DNA of 64,000 bases from Calditrichota bacterium (GTDB taxonomy: Bacteria > Electryoneota > RPQS01): contig JACJWA010000003.1 of the NCBI GenBank assembly GCA_020637395.1, positions 1-64,000 of the forward strand. The letters are read 5' to 3'. The notes under the pieces are model-generated. The model ran no database searches, was not told where the DNA came from, and was given only the letters and a program-made list of their open reading frames with translations. Within the stretch, counting starts at the first letter, position 1. Each line of letters starts with the position of its first letter. Of this stretch, positions 1 to 7,512 are shown in pieces. A program made the translations under genes and the position numbers.

Positions 1-1471
1 GTATATCTCCATATGCTTCAATGTTCTTTCTCATCTGCCAGAGCGCACTACTAACAACGAATCCTATCGCGTGTTCTTCCTGAACAAGTTCATCCAATTT
101 TGTGAAATTAAATTGCTCGGGGTCCCCATACGTTTCCTTGCCATGAACATAAAGATCACGCTCTATGATATGATTATCTCTGAGCGCTGCCGCAAAAAAA
201 TCAGCTGTGCCTTCCATTATGGCCTTGGTCAGCAGTCCTTCGTTAGTAGAGTAATGGCAGGTGTATTGATAACAGTGCCCATACTCGTGCGCCGCGACGT
301 CATAACTTAGTGCTGGCGTGGCACCATCTACCAGATCTGAACTATAAGAATTTCCGAAAAATAAGATGTTGTGGTCGTTCTCAGTTGCTGCCCAAGCTAT
401 CGCATCTGTCAAATCATCTTCACTCGTTATGACATTCGTAAACCGAAGAAATCCAAACCTGCTTCCAAAATATCGGCTTATTTCGTTAAGGTTGTAGAGC
501 GCTGCAGGATCTTCGTCATTTCCCTGCATCCAGCCACTTTCAAACGTCAACGGAAGGTCACAATGCGGATTATTGGGATGACAAAAGAATGTTCCAATGT
601 TTCGCCACATATTCCCGTAATCGTAAGTGTGGTCAGCGTGGTCAATGCCTGTTCGATAAATTTGCAAAAGCTCATTCCCGGCGTACTCCCAAATAGTTAG
701 ATTCCCGTCATCATCAAAGAAACAATCACCGTCTACAGGATCGTAGCAAAACTGGAAATTATCTGCGACAAGCCCAATGCCCGGGCAGTCCTCTGATACG
801 TCAGCAAATTCTCCATTGGTCTCGTTGAATATTCTGTGAATAATGTCAAGGTTCCAGTATACGTCAGTCATCCTACCAGCTACGAGCAACAACTCCCCCG
901 TGTTCCAGTCATAATATCGTTCAGGACCGTTAAGCGGGGTGCTCACTGCTAACGTGTAATGATACACAAACTCGCCGGGCGCTTCAGTTTCAACTGGCAA
1001 CAGAAGTGGCATTACTTTGACCAATGTATCTTCTGACACTTCTGACCAAAAAGACTTCGCTGTACTGTCAAGATAATCCGTGTCATCAATGCGAGAGAGG
1101 AATGAGTAGTTTGGAAGATCTATCTCATCGAAGTAGTGCATGGTTGCATAATCCGCTGTGCCATACTTAGAAATTGCAATAGTAGCGTATGCGTTTTTTA
1201 CTTGGAGGCCGCGATAATATTGAGCTAGTCTGGTTGTAGTTGTTCCAGAAGTTTGATCGAAAAATTCATCAGATATTTCGAGATCCATTACGTCTACTTC
1301 TGGGTAATAGGAAGACAAGGCTGATCGGTAGGATTGAAGGCGTATCTGTGAGTCAGTACTAGTCGTGTTTACTGATTGAAGACCAAGTTTTCTAGTTGCA
1401 TAGATTAAAGTGCCACCTATTGCGTATGATGACACAGATAGCAAGAGAATGAGTGCCAGAGATCGTTTCAT
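1..1471 (-). CDS. Secreted thermolysin-like (M4-type) zinc metallopeptidase, 3' part outside window
   Basis: The reading frame opens at an ATG ending at 1471 and stays open to the left edge, so the C-terminus is missing. Residues 1-20 (MKRSLALILLLSVSSYAIGG) are a signal peptide. Residues ~60-120 resemble the FTP propeptide of thermolysin/fungalysin proteases (RLAQYYRGLQVKNAYA), followed by a PepSY-like stretch ending YYDWNTGELL. The zinc motif HEYGH is at ~395-399 and the third ligand Glu with its partner Asp lies in EGTAD at ~420-424, the spacing expected for gluzincins of the M4 type. AGGGAA precedes the start by about 8 nt. It lies 46 bp downstream of another secreted-protein gene and may be co-transcribed. 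Any C-terminal sorting domain would lie outside the window. Confidence 0.85.
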   Translation of the reverse strand, partial: MKRSLALILLLSVSSYAIGGTLIYATRKLGLQSVNTTSTDSQIRLQSYRSALSSYYPEVDVMDLEISDEFFDQTSGTTTTRLAQYYRGLQVKNAYATIAISKYGTADYATMHYFDEIDLPNYSFLSRIDDTDYLDSTAKSFWSEVSEDTLVKVMPLLLPVETEAPGEFVYHYTLAVSTPLNGPERYYDWNTGELLLVAGRMTDVYWNLDIIHRIFNETNGEFADVSEDCPGIGLVADNFQFCYDPVDGDCFFDDDGNLTIWEYAGNELLQIYRTGIDHADHTYDYGNMWRNIGTFFCHPNNPHCDLPLTFESGWMQGNDEDPAALYNLNEISRYFGSRFGFLRFTNVITSEDDLTDAIAWAATENDHNILFFGNSYSSDLVDGATPALSYDVAAHEYGHCYQYTCHYSTNEGLLTKAIMEGTADFFAAALRDNHIIERDLYVHGKETYGDPEQFNFTKLDELVQEEHAIGFVVSSALWQMRKNIEAYGDI

Positions 1472-1517
1472 CGTCGCGTTCCCTATATGTGTTGTTGTTT
1501 ACACGCGTTGTGAGAAA

Positions 1518-3017
1518 TTACTTGATTAATACCAATTTAAGAATGCTTGTTTTGTTATTAGTTCTAAGACGGCAGAAATAGGCCCCTGATGGCTGCCCTG
1601 TTCCATCAAAGGAAACCTCGTACGTTCCCCGATCAAAGACCACTTCGTTTAACAGTGTTGCAGTACGTCGACCCATAAGATCAACAATATCAAGCGTGAC
1701 TGGCTCTCGCCTTCCAGTAACAACGAAGTTAATCGTTGTTAACGCATTGAAAGGATTTGGAAAGCCCTGTAAAGTCGAATAGTTCAGTGGGAAACGCAGT
1801 GAGCTCACAACCTGGGCTTCACTTGAAATACGAAGAACTTGTATCGCATGCCGAAGTGGGCTCCCATGAAGCACAGATCCTAACACAAAGTATCCATCAC
1901 TTTGCGCATCAACTACTCTTGTTGCGATGCCGTCGCCTGACGGATCAAATGTTGTGGACCAGAAGTTCTCACCCTGATCATCTATGCCAGCTATGAGAAA
2001 TTCATGTGTCACTAAATCTGGCGTTAGAATGCCCCCAGCAATCAACCACCCCCCCCCTTGGGCAAGGCAAATGTCTCTTACTATTGGTCGCCGGAAGCAG
2101 GGCAGGGGTAGCACTTGTTCCCACTCAACCTCGCCAACGGTGTCAACACTTATAAGCCGAATTGCACAAAAAGAAAACCCTGGCTCAGAAGTGTTTCCTG
2201 ATATAAGGAAACCGCCATTTGGCTTTTCGTCTATCGTAACGCTCTCGTCAACGACATTCGGATCCCCCAACATTCGCGTCCACATTGTATCACCGTTAAT
2301 GTCAACACGAACGAGATATAATTGACTGGAATTGGGTTCATTGGTCTGAGTAAAACCTAGCGCTGCATAACCTCCTGTTCGTACGTTGACTATGCTGGTA
2401 CCATGTGTATATGCGTCTTCAGAGGGCCTATACCCCCTTTCCCAGAGAAGTCCAAAATTTGAATCCACTTTGGCAAGATAAAGATCATCACCAAGATCAG
2501 TGCCAGCTGGATCACGAAATCCGCATCCAATCAGATATTCATTGTCATCCTGGACTGCGGAACTTATTTCCTCAGTGCGATTACTCCCCACTCTGGTTGA
2601 CGCCAAGAGTTCGCCGTTTGGGCCTAGTTCGCAAAATAGTGCATCTGCCTGCCACTCTTCGATTGAGTCAATCTGCGTACCTGCAATTTGAAAACCTCCT
2701 TGTACCAGCGGAATAATTGCTTCTGCTCTTGCGCCTACAAATGTATCTAGAACTACCGTCCACAGACAATCACCGACCGCTGAAACAGAACCGGCGAGGA
2801 TGAATCTGTCACCCGAAATATCACTTGAATAACTTCCCACAAAAACAACGTTTCCTGTCCCTGTAATGTTTGCATCTGAAATTTGGAAGTCGCCACCATT
2901 ACCAATTGTGAGACTCCAAATAGTCTGTGGTGGTTGAGCAATTGCCGCCCCCCCCAACAACAAAACCGCGAACCCCATCCGCTTCAGAAGATTGAATGCA
3001 GATAGAATTCGCGTCAT
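1518..3017 (-). CDS. Secreted beta-propeller-like repeat protein with type IX C-terminal sorting domain
   Basis: A 499-residue product. The ATG at 3017 is chosen because CGGAGG lies about 10 nt upstream; an in-frame start at 3098 would put a non-signal leader in front. The N-terminus (FAVLLLGGAAIAQ) is a signal peptide. The middle holds repeated units of the kind 'GG(F/Y/W)...(I/L)(A/S)G...' followed by '...G(D/E)..W', as in delta-60/propeller-like surface repeats. The last ~85 residues carry GFPNPFNALTTINF and end SGAYFCRLRTNN...KLVLIK, the usual type IX secretion sorting domain. Two long G tracts interrupt the coding strand (8 G in the signal-peptide codons, 9 G near codon 320). Substrate and partners are unknown. 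Confidence 0.85.
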   Translation of the reverse strand: MTRILSAFNLLKRMGFAVLLLGGAAIAQPPQTIWSLTIGNGGDFQISDANITGTGNVVFVGSYSSDISGDRFILAGSVSAVGDCLWTVVLDTFVGARAEAIIPLVQGGFQIAGTQIDSIEEWQADALFCELGPNGELLASTRVGSNRTEEISSAVQDDNEYLIGCGFRDPAGTDLGDDLYLAKVDSNFGLLWERGYRPSEDAYTHGTSIVNVRTGGYAALGFTQTNEPNSSQLYLVRVDINGDTMWTRMLGDPNVVDESVTIDEKPNGGFLISGNTSEPGFSFCAIRLISVDTVGEVEWEQVLPLPCFRRPIVRDICLAQGGGWLIAGGILTPDLVTHEFLIAGIDDQGENFWSTTFDPSGDGIATRVVDAQSDGYFVLGSVLHGSPLRHAIQVLRISSEAQVVSSLRFPLNYSTLQGFPNPFNALTTINFVVTGRREPVTLDIVDLMGRRTATLLNEVVFDRGTYEVSFDGTGQPSGAYFCRLRTNNKTSILKLVLIK

Positions 3018-3414
3018 GATCAAGGCCTCCGAGCTAAGTTGTTCCGTCAGATTCCCAAGACCTGAGTGCAAGATAATGTTCCGTTTCATATGTGTCAATA
3101 GCCTTTTGATTAGCTCACAGTTAGATTGAACAAGTGTGCGTGTGACACAAATTGCGCAGTATAGGCTACGCGGATCTTGTGTTTGCAGACTTTGTCAGCG
3201 AAGCTTCGAGTCTCGTGCATTGCCTTTGTTTACAAAACGAAACCAAATTTAACCTCGCTTTCGCGCATTCTACGTGCGTTAGTCACAAATTTATGAGTTA
3301 CGATGTGAAATAGCAACATGAAGTAGCAGGAATGCCAAAACAATTGTAAATGTTAGCGTTGCTCGAACTAAAAAGACAGGTGAAGCCCTGCCTTTCGGAC
3401 TTGATATTCAGGAT
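3018..3414. other. Intergenic region between the Ubl cassette and a secreted-protein gene
   Basis: About 400 AT-rich bases. It should contain the end of the Ubl-cassette transcript and the promoter of the secreted protein on the minus strand. I see no convincing gene, strong hairpin with a T run, or consensus promoter pair. Confidence 0.5.
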
Positions 3415-4074
3415 CTAAGGCAAGCCCATCAGAGTGTACGTTGCCAGATCCAAAGTCACCTGACTCGGAACCAGTTCCTGATTCACAATCCGCTTCACAA
3501 GATTGCAGACAATCGAGGCCGCAGTTAAGGGCGTGTAGCAAATCGTTCGTGCGGTGCAAGGTTCTTGAAGGGCTTGATCGTCGGGAACAATGGTCTGCGA
3601 GTACCGCACTCGATCTTCTCGAATCAGTGGTCGAACTGTGTGCACGACCAGCGTCTCCAGTCCCATGCGAGCGTCAATGTACAACTGAACGCCAGCTTGA
3701 TCACGAATTGCTTTCCAAATGGCCTCGCGTGACTTCATAGAATCCACTGCGCTGATGACAACGCCTGATAGCTGCCGACCATCGTACTGAATGCCAATAC
3801 TGTTTGGCAGGGTGCCGATTTGCAATTCAACCAATTCCGAGAACGCATCCGCCTTCAGCAGTCCAACATCAGACATCCCATAGGCCTGATTGCTGACATT
3901 GTGTACATCCACGATGTCGGCGTCGAAGCATGTCAAATTGCAAACGCCCATCTTGGCGAGATACAATCCCGTGACCGAGCCTATGCTCCCGAGACCTATC
4001 AGCGTAACTTGCAAGTTCGCAAGTTTCTCTGCATCGACAACATCTTGCTGTCTTAGAAATCGCATATCGGTCAT
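3415..4074 (-). CDS. E1-like ThiF-family ubiquitin-activating enzyme
   Basis: A 219-residue ThiF/E1 Rossmann protein expected to adenylate the C-terminus of a ubiquitin-like protein. Visible features are the nucleotide loop GLGSIGS (27-33), the acidic strand end FDADIVDVHN (50-59), and AVDSM around Asp111. EPCTARTICYT (171-181) is the region where E1/ThiF enzymes carry the catalytic cysteine, with Cys173 the best candidate. It is shorter than MoeB/ThiF and lacks a rhodanese or second half. The start has AGGAGA 5 nt upstream, formed partly from the stop codon of the JAMM gene 8 nt away, so it is translationally linked to that gene. It is the last gene of the four-gene Ubl cassette. Thiamin or molybdopterin synthesis is less likely because JAMM and E2-like partners sit beside it. 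Confidence 0.85.
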   Translation of the reverse strand: MTDMRFLRQQDVVDAEKLANLQVTLIGLGSIGSVTGLYLAKMGVCNLTCFDADIVDVHNVSNQAYGMSDVGLLKADAFSELVELQIGTLPNSIGIQYDGRQLSGVVISAVDSMKSREAIWKAIRDQAGVQLYIDARMGLETLVVHTVRPLIREDRVRYSQTIVPDDQALQEPCTARTICYTPLTAASIVCNLVKRIVNQELVPSQVTLDLATYTLMGLP

Positions 4075-4082
4075 GTTGTCTC

Positions 4083-4778
4083 CTAAAAGGGTTCAAGTTC
4101 ATCGCGGTCCAATCCCAGCCAATCAAGCTCATCGTTCAATTCGTCCATGGTAAGTGCGCCTCGCTCCTTAGCATCCCGCAGGCTCGCAGGTCCGTAGTCC
4201 CGATTACGTGGAACAAAGGCTGCCTCCTGCACTTTGGATTTGAACTCTGACATGCACGATTCAGCAAGACCATCTACAAGTGGAAACTTAGTCTCCCATA
4301 CGACATCAGCAAGATACATGTGGCTGGGATGATATTGGTCAAGACGCATGATGGCATCTCGACGTTTATTGACAACGAGAGATAGAAGCCATTCACCATT
4401 GGCTAGTCCTGCAATACACGTTTCATCCTGCCCTGACCAGAACACCTGCATTCCACCGTGGGAATGCGCCCAGCATCGCAGCTTGCGCGAGTCAACGCCC
4501 TTGGATTCAAGTTCAGTGATCAATCTTGCTACGTCAGCAATGTCCATGTCCGTTTCATCGTATGAACAGTTCTGCTTGACGAGAAAGAAGTCTGCGACGA
4601 CCAGCGCAGTGATGCGCTTGGAATCAGCATTTACGACTTCATCCACGAGACCAAGACAAGAGACTTCACCCTTCGCCATGTCTGTCCAAAGCCACAGTTT
4701 CTGCATGGCAGTTGCTTCCATTTGAATCTTAATCCCCGAATCAACCGGCTGTCGCTGTATCCTCTGCAAGTTCTGCAT
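4083..4778 (-). CDS. JAMM/MPN (JAB) metallopeptidase, putative Ubl-processing or deconjugating enzyme
   Basis: A product of about 231 residues with an MPN/JAB domain. The zinc site is complete: Glu in GEVSCLG (~Glu38) and the JAMM motif WAHSHGGMQVFWSGQDE, i.e. H-x-H-x7-S-x2-D (~105-118). Family knowledge: JAMM enzymes cut isopeptide or peptide bonds after the terminal Gly-Gly of ubiquitin-like proteins. The chosen start has GAGGAGG 6 nt upstream and overlaps the E2-like gene by 38 bp. The next ATG (4721, 20 nt after the E2-like stop) is an alternative start with a weaker ribosome site. It probably trims the Ile after GG in the neighbouring Ubl and/or removes conjugates. Confidence 0.85.
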   Translation of the reverse strand: MQNLQRIQRQPVDSGIKIQMEATAMQKLWLWTDMAKGEVSCLGLVDEVVNADSKRITALVVADFFLVKQNCSYDETDMDIADVARLITELESKGVDSRKLRCWAHSHGGMQVFWSGQDETCIAGLANGEWLLSLVVNKRRDAIMRLDQYHPSHMYLADVVWETKFPLVDGLAESCMSEFKSKVQEAAFVPRNRDYGPASLRDAKERGALTMDELNDELDWLGLDRDELEPF

Positions 4779-5838
4779 CGGCATCCTCCTCTTCGTTGTC
4801 TTCTTGTGGGCGGTTTGGGCAATCGTCTTCATCGTGGTCGTCGTATTGCTGACAATGTTCGCACCACCAACATGATTCGCAGTCGCTTATGTCATGTCCG
4901 TAATCATCGCACCAACTGCAATAAGGTTCATCGTCTTCATCTTCAACCCAGTTCGGATCCCACTTCTCGATCTTCTGAAAAGGATCACTGCTGTTGTAAG
5001 AATGCAAGAACTGATGAACCAACTGAAGCAATCCATGCAAATCAAGTTCTCCAGCAAGACGTGGCACGAGATGCCCAATGTTACCCCAGCAGATGTTACT
5101 AGGATCATTTGTGACATGCGGATGGACGTAACCGTTCATCTCTGTTCCGCCACTGATCAGCACCTTACCAGTATCAAGACGAACTTCGACAGTGTACGGT
5201 TCAAAGTCGTATCGCCCGCCGTCATGTTCCAAGACAATTGAATACGTCGTTGCGATGACCGACGAGTCTTCGAGCTTGATAGACTCGTAACAACTCGGCA
5301 CCAGCTTCATCATCTCGACGAAAGTCCGTGTTGCCTTCGCTTTGATCAATTCTGGCGCACGGCTGAAGAGTTTCAGAATCTCGTTGTCGCCTTCGATCTT
5401 GCGTGACAACGACATCACTTGCAATGAGAGTCTTTCTAATTCATACCGGTCATCACGTAGTGATCTGGCAAGTTCCTGCTTTCGTTCGGCAGCAACTGAA
5501 AGCGTTGTTTCAATCAATGCTTCTCGTTGGCCGTTTCGAAATGCACGACACATTCGTGATAGATGCGCGTCGAGAATGTTCGATGTGATATCTAAACGCG
5601 GCGCACCGAACAAGACCAACCACGTTGGTGACACCTTGCCGATTAGAATTGATTCCATCACCAGCGGATCGCCGAACATGTCCTTGCAGAATTGCGAATC
5701 CTTCTCTGCATTGACAAACACGGCAATCCCGACTTCATGCCAATTCGCAATATCAGCTTCCTTGGTTATCAGCGTAATCGGCGTATGCCACTTCTGCGCA
5801 TAGAAGTCGCACAGCGTTCGAATCTGTTGTTCAATCAT
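4741..5838 (-). CDS. E2-like (UBC/RWD fold) protein with tandem C-terminal zinc knuckles
   Basis: A 365-residue protein; GGAGG lies 7 nt before the ATG. Residues 1-115 form an N-terminal domain I do not recognise, ~110-160 is probably a coiled coil, and ~165-295 look like a ubiquitin-conjugating (UBC) fold. In that part YVHPHV (237-242) matches the E2 'HPN(V/I)' strand, NICWGN (248-253) matches the 'G-x-I-C-L' catalytic cysteine segment (Cys250), and a C-terminal helix region LLQLVHQFLHSYNSSDPF follows. Residues 307-320 read C-x2-C-x4-H-x4-C, an exact zinc-knuckle pattern, and 326-340 read C-x2-C-x5-H-x4-C. The tail is very acidic. The E2 assignment is inference from motifs and from the Ubl, JAMM and E1 neighbours. 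Confidence 0.7.
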   Translation of the reverse strand: MIEQQIRTLCDFYAQKWHTPITLITKEADIANWHEVGIAVFVNAEKDSQFCKDMFGDPLVMESILIGKVSPTWLVLFGAPRLDITSNILDAHLSRMCRAFRNGQREALIETTLSVAAERKQELARSLRDDRYELERLSLQVMSLSRKIEGDNEILKLFSRAPELIKAKATRTFVEMMKLVPSCYESIKLEDSSVIATTYSIVLEHDGGRYDFEPYTVEVRLDTGKVLISGGTEMNGYVHPHVTNDPSNICWGNIGHLVPRLAGELDLHGLLQLVHQFLHSYNSSDPFQKIEKWDPNWVEDEDDEPYCSWCDDYGHDISDCESCWWCEHCQQYDDHDEDDCPNRPQEDNEEEDADAELAEDTATAG

Positions 5839-5936
5839 AATCGTTCCTCCGGAGGAAAGAGATGGCCATGACCACATGGATCACGGCCCTCTCTGAATAC
5901 TTGAGACTACGTAGGACAGGTAGTCTGAAGCACCTC

Positions 5937-6146
5937 CTAGATGCCCCCTTTGACCTGCGGCACAAGCGTCAGTACAGCACCGTCCACAACGACATCCGAG
6001 TCGAAACACGGACTGCCATTCAGATGCCGGGTATAGCTCGCGTCCTTCGGGAAACCTGCCTCAGCGATGGCTTGCTCAACCGTCGTGCCGTCGCTGACGT
6101 TGATTTCTTTGGCTGAGCGGCCTAAGCACAATACTTTCACGCGCAT
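5937..6146 (-). CDS. Ubiquitin-like beta-grasp protein ending in Gly-Gly-Ile
   Basis: A 69-residue protein with a ThiS/MoaD/ubiquitin-like pattern: VKVLCLG near the start, NVSDGTTVEQAIAEAGF (16-32), HLNGSPC (41-47) and VVVDGAVLTLVPQVKGGI at the end. The C-terminal GG (67-68) is followed by one Ile, so activation by the E1 would need this residue to be removed, presumably by the JAMM peptidase two genes on. GGAGA lies 6-7 nt before the ATG. It is the first gene of the cassette; 98 bp separate it from the E2-like gene. A sulfur-carrier role is possible but less likely, given the E2-like and JAMM neighbours. Confidence 0.8.
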   Translation of the reverse strand: MRVKVLCLGRSAKEINVSDGTTVEQAIAEAGFPKDASYTRHLNGSPCFDSDVVVDGAVLTLVPQVKGGI

Positions 6147-6175
6147 GAGATTCTCCTGAATGGTTGATCAACAAG

Positions 6176-6210
6176 AAGGCCCCGCACTATGCGAGGCCTT
6201 TTCTTTCTTG
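6176..6210. terminator. Terminator-like hairpin in the leader of the Ubl cassette
   Basis: AAGGCC-C-CGC, a 5-base loop, then GCG-A-GGCCTT: 9 paired bases with one mismatch. On the plus strand it is followed by TTCTTTCTT. On the minus strand it falls 30 bp upstream of the Ubl start and is followed by a weaker CTTCTTGTT run, so it could act as a transcription attenuator there. Confidence 0.45.
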
Positions 6211-6213
6211 ATC

Positions 6214-6295
6214 TCTTATGCCAGGGAATCAGGCATAAGACTATAAGTCTGTCTTTCCACTTATTAACACAGGCACCACAAGATGTAGTGCCTGT
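6214..6295 (-). promoter_or_regulatory. Cluster of perfect inverted repeats in the Ubl-cassette leader
   Basis: Three consecutive hairpins: TCTTATGCC/GGCATAAGA (6214-6222 with 6232-6240, 9 bp), AGACT/AGTCT (6238-6242 with 6246-6250), and ACAGGCAC/GTGCCTGT (6269-6276 with 6288-6295, 8 bp). Together with the hairpin at 6176-6200 they would give the Ubl mRNA a strongly structured 5' leader. No known riboswitch class is recognised. Confidence 0.5.
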
Positions 6296-6424
6296 CTCGA
6301 ATCTGTCTCTGGCGCTTTCTAAGACGTTGTTTTGTGAGGAGCCACCTCTGATTGCCAATCAATTGGCTGGCGCCTACTGAACTCAAAAACCACCTTCCGT
6401 GAAATACAAAAGCACATTCCCAAA

Positions 6425-6452
6425 TATCTAAATTCTTGGCATTTACACTCAA
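6425..6452 (-). promoter_or_regulatory. Possible promoter of the Ubl cassette
   Basis: On the minus strand TTGAGT (6447-6452) and TAGATA (6425-6430) are separated by 16 bp. If used, the leader before the Ubl start would be roughly 270 nt and would contain all the hairpins. The match is moderate and untested. Confidence 0.3.
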
Positions 6453-6611
6453 AAAGACCTTAACATGTCAGCGCATTTATTCCAGTTGAGTTGAATGTTC
6501 TCGGACTGCGTGACGACCACACTGGGGATTCCGAAGATTCTCCATCAAATCGCTCTGTGAAATCACCTGAGGTTATAAACATTTTAAACTGAATGCCTCG
6601 CCAGCAACGAA

Positions 6612-6639
6612 TTGCAATTCGTGCGTAGCCTGCTATATT
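6612..6639 (+). promoter_or_regulatory. Promoter of the metallophosphoesterase gene
   Basis: TTGCAA (6612-6617), 16 bp spacer, TATATT (6634-6639) with an extended TG one base before it. Transcription would start near 6646, giving a short leader of about 25 nt. Confidence 0.5.
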
Positions 6640-6669
6640 GCTAGGAACAAACGACGTTACTGTACCAAT

Positions 6670-7506
6670 ATGATATCACTCTTCGTTTCAGACTTACATG
6701 GCAGCACGAGGCGGTATGACCGTCTTTTCGAATCAATCAAGCAAGTACTACCGAAAAACGTCTTCGTTTGTGGCGACCTTTTTCCGCATCGAATGAACTC
6801 GCAAGGGTTTCTCGCGGGATACCTAAAGCCACAACTAAAGCGTCTGCAAGAACACCTACGTGAACATTTTCCTCTGATCTATTTGATCTTAGGAAACGAC
6901 GACCCCCGAGCCGCTGAACCTGAATTGCTGGAACTTGAAAGTCAAGGACTTTGTATCTATTGCCATGGCAAGCGTGCAAATACTGACCGATACGTCGTTA
7001 TAGGCTACAACTACATTCCTCCGACCCCTTTTCAACTAAAGGACTGGGAACGGTACGATGTATCGCGCTTCGTTGATCCAGGCTGCACGCCACCGGATGA
7101 AGGTGAAACTAGCGTTGACTTAAGCGAAACCGAAAGAAAGTGGTCAACAATTGCAGGCGATCTAGACAAGCTGACAGAAAACGTCGACCTGACAAACGCA
7201 ATTCTAATGTTCCATTCACCGCCTTATGATACACAACTTGATCGCGCAGCGTTGGATGGCCAATCATTTGACGGAGTTCCACTCGATTTGCACGTTGGGA
7301 GTATTGCGATCAGGCGATTAATCGAAAAACGACAGCCAATGCTAACATTACACGGACATGTGCACGAATCGACGAGATTGACAGGAACGTGGCACCAGAA
7401 GATTGGTCGTACACTTTGTATGAACGCAGCGCATGATGGACCGGAACTCTCCCTTATCCGATTCAAAATCGACGAACTTGAGTCGGCTGAGCGAATTCTG
7501 ATATAA
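6670..7506 (+). CDS. Calcineurin-like metallophosphoesterase
   Basis: A 278-residue protein with the full set of metallophosphoesterase motifs: SDLHG (7-11, D-x-H), CGDLF (35-39), LGNDDPR (GN-D/H), FHSPP and LHGHVHES (GHxH). These bind two metal ions and hydrolyse phosphoester bonds; the substrate cannot be told. The start is fixed by the first motif lying only seven residues in. A clear Shine-Dalgarno is absent; AGGA lies about 25 nt upstream. It is a single gene, divergent from the Ubl cassette and convergent with the minus-strand dikinase-like gene, whose end is only 6 bp away. Confidence 0.85.
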   Translation: MISLFVSDLHGSTRRYDRLFESIKQVLPKNVFVCGDLFPHRMNSQGFLAGYLKPQLKRLQEHLREHFPLIYLILGNDDPRAAEPELLELESQGLCIYCHGKRANTDRYVVIGYNYIPPTPFQLKDWERYDVSRFVDPGCTPPDEGETSVDLSETERKWSTIAGDLDKLTENVDLTNAILMFHSPPYDTQLDRAALDGQSFDGVPLDLHVGSIAIRRLIEKRQPMLTLHGHVHESTRLTGTWHQKIGRTLCMNAAHDGPELSLIRFKIDELESAERILI

Positions 7507-7512
7507 CTCTGA

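Larger units (their letters stand above)
6147..6669. other. Divergent intergenic region, hairpin-rich
   Basis: 523 bases between the minus-strand Ubl cassette and the plus-strand phosphoesterase. It holds the inverted repeats and candidate promoters listed separately. No protein gene is supported: short frames here lack ribosome sites and family resemblance. Confidence 0.6.

Noticed and set aside
3415..6146. Naming the Ubl cassette as a PRTRC or Bil system
   Set aside because: The parts are similar, but no ParB or other PRTRC genes are present and the E2-like protein has a different build; without a profile search the name cannot be justified.
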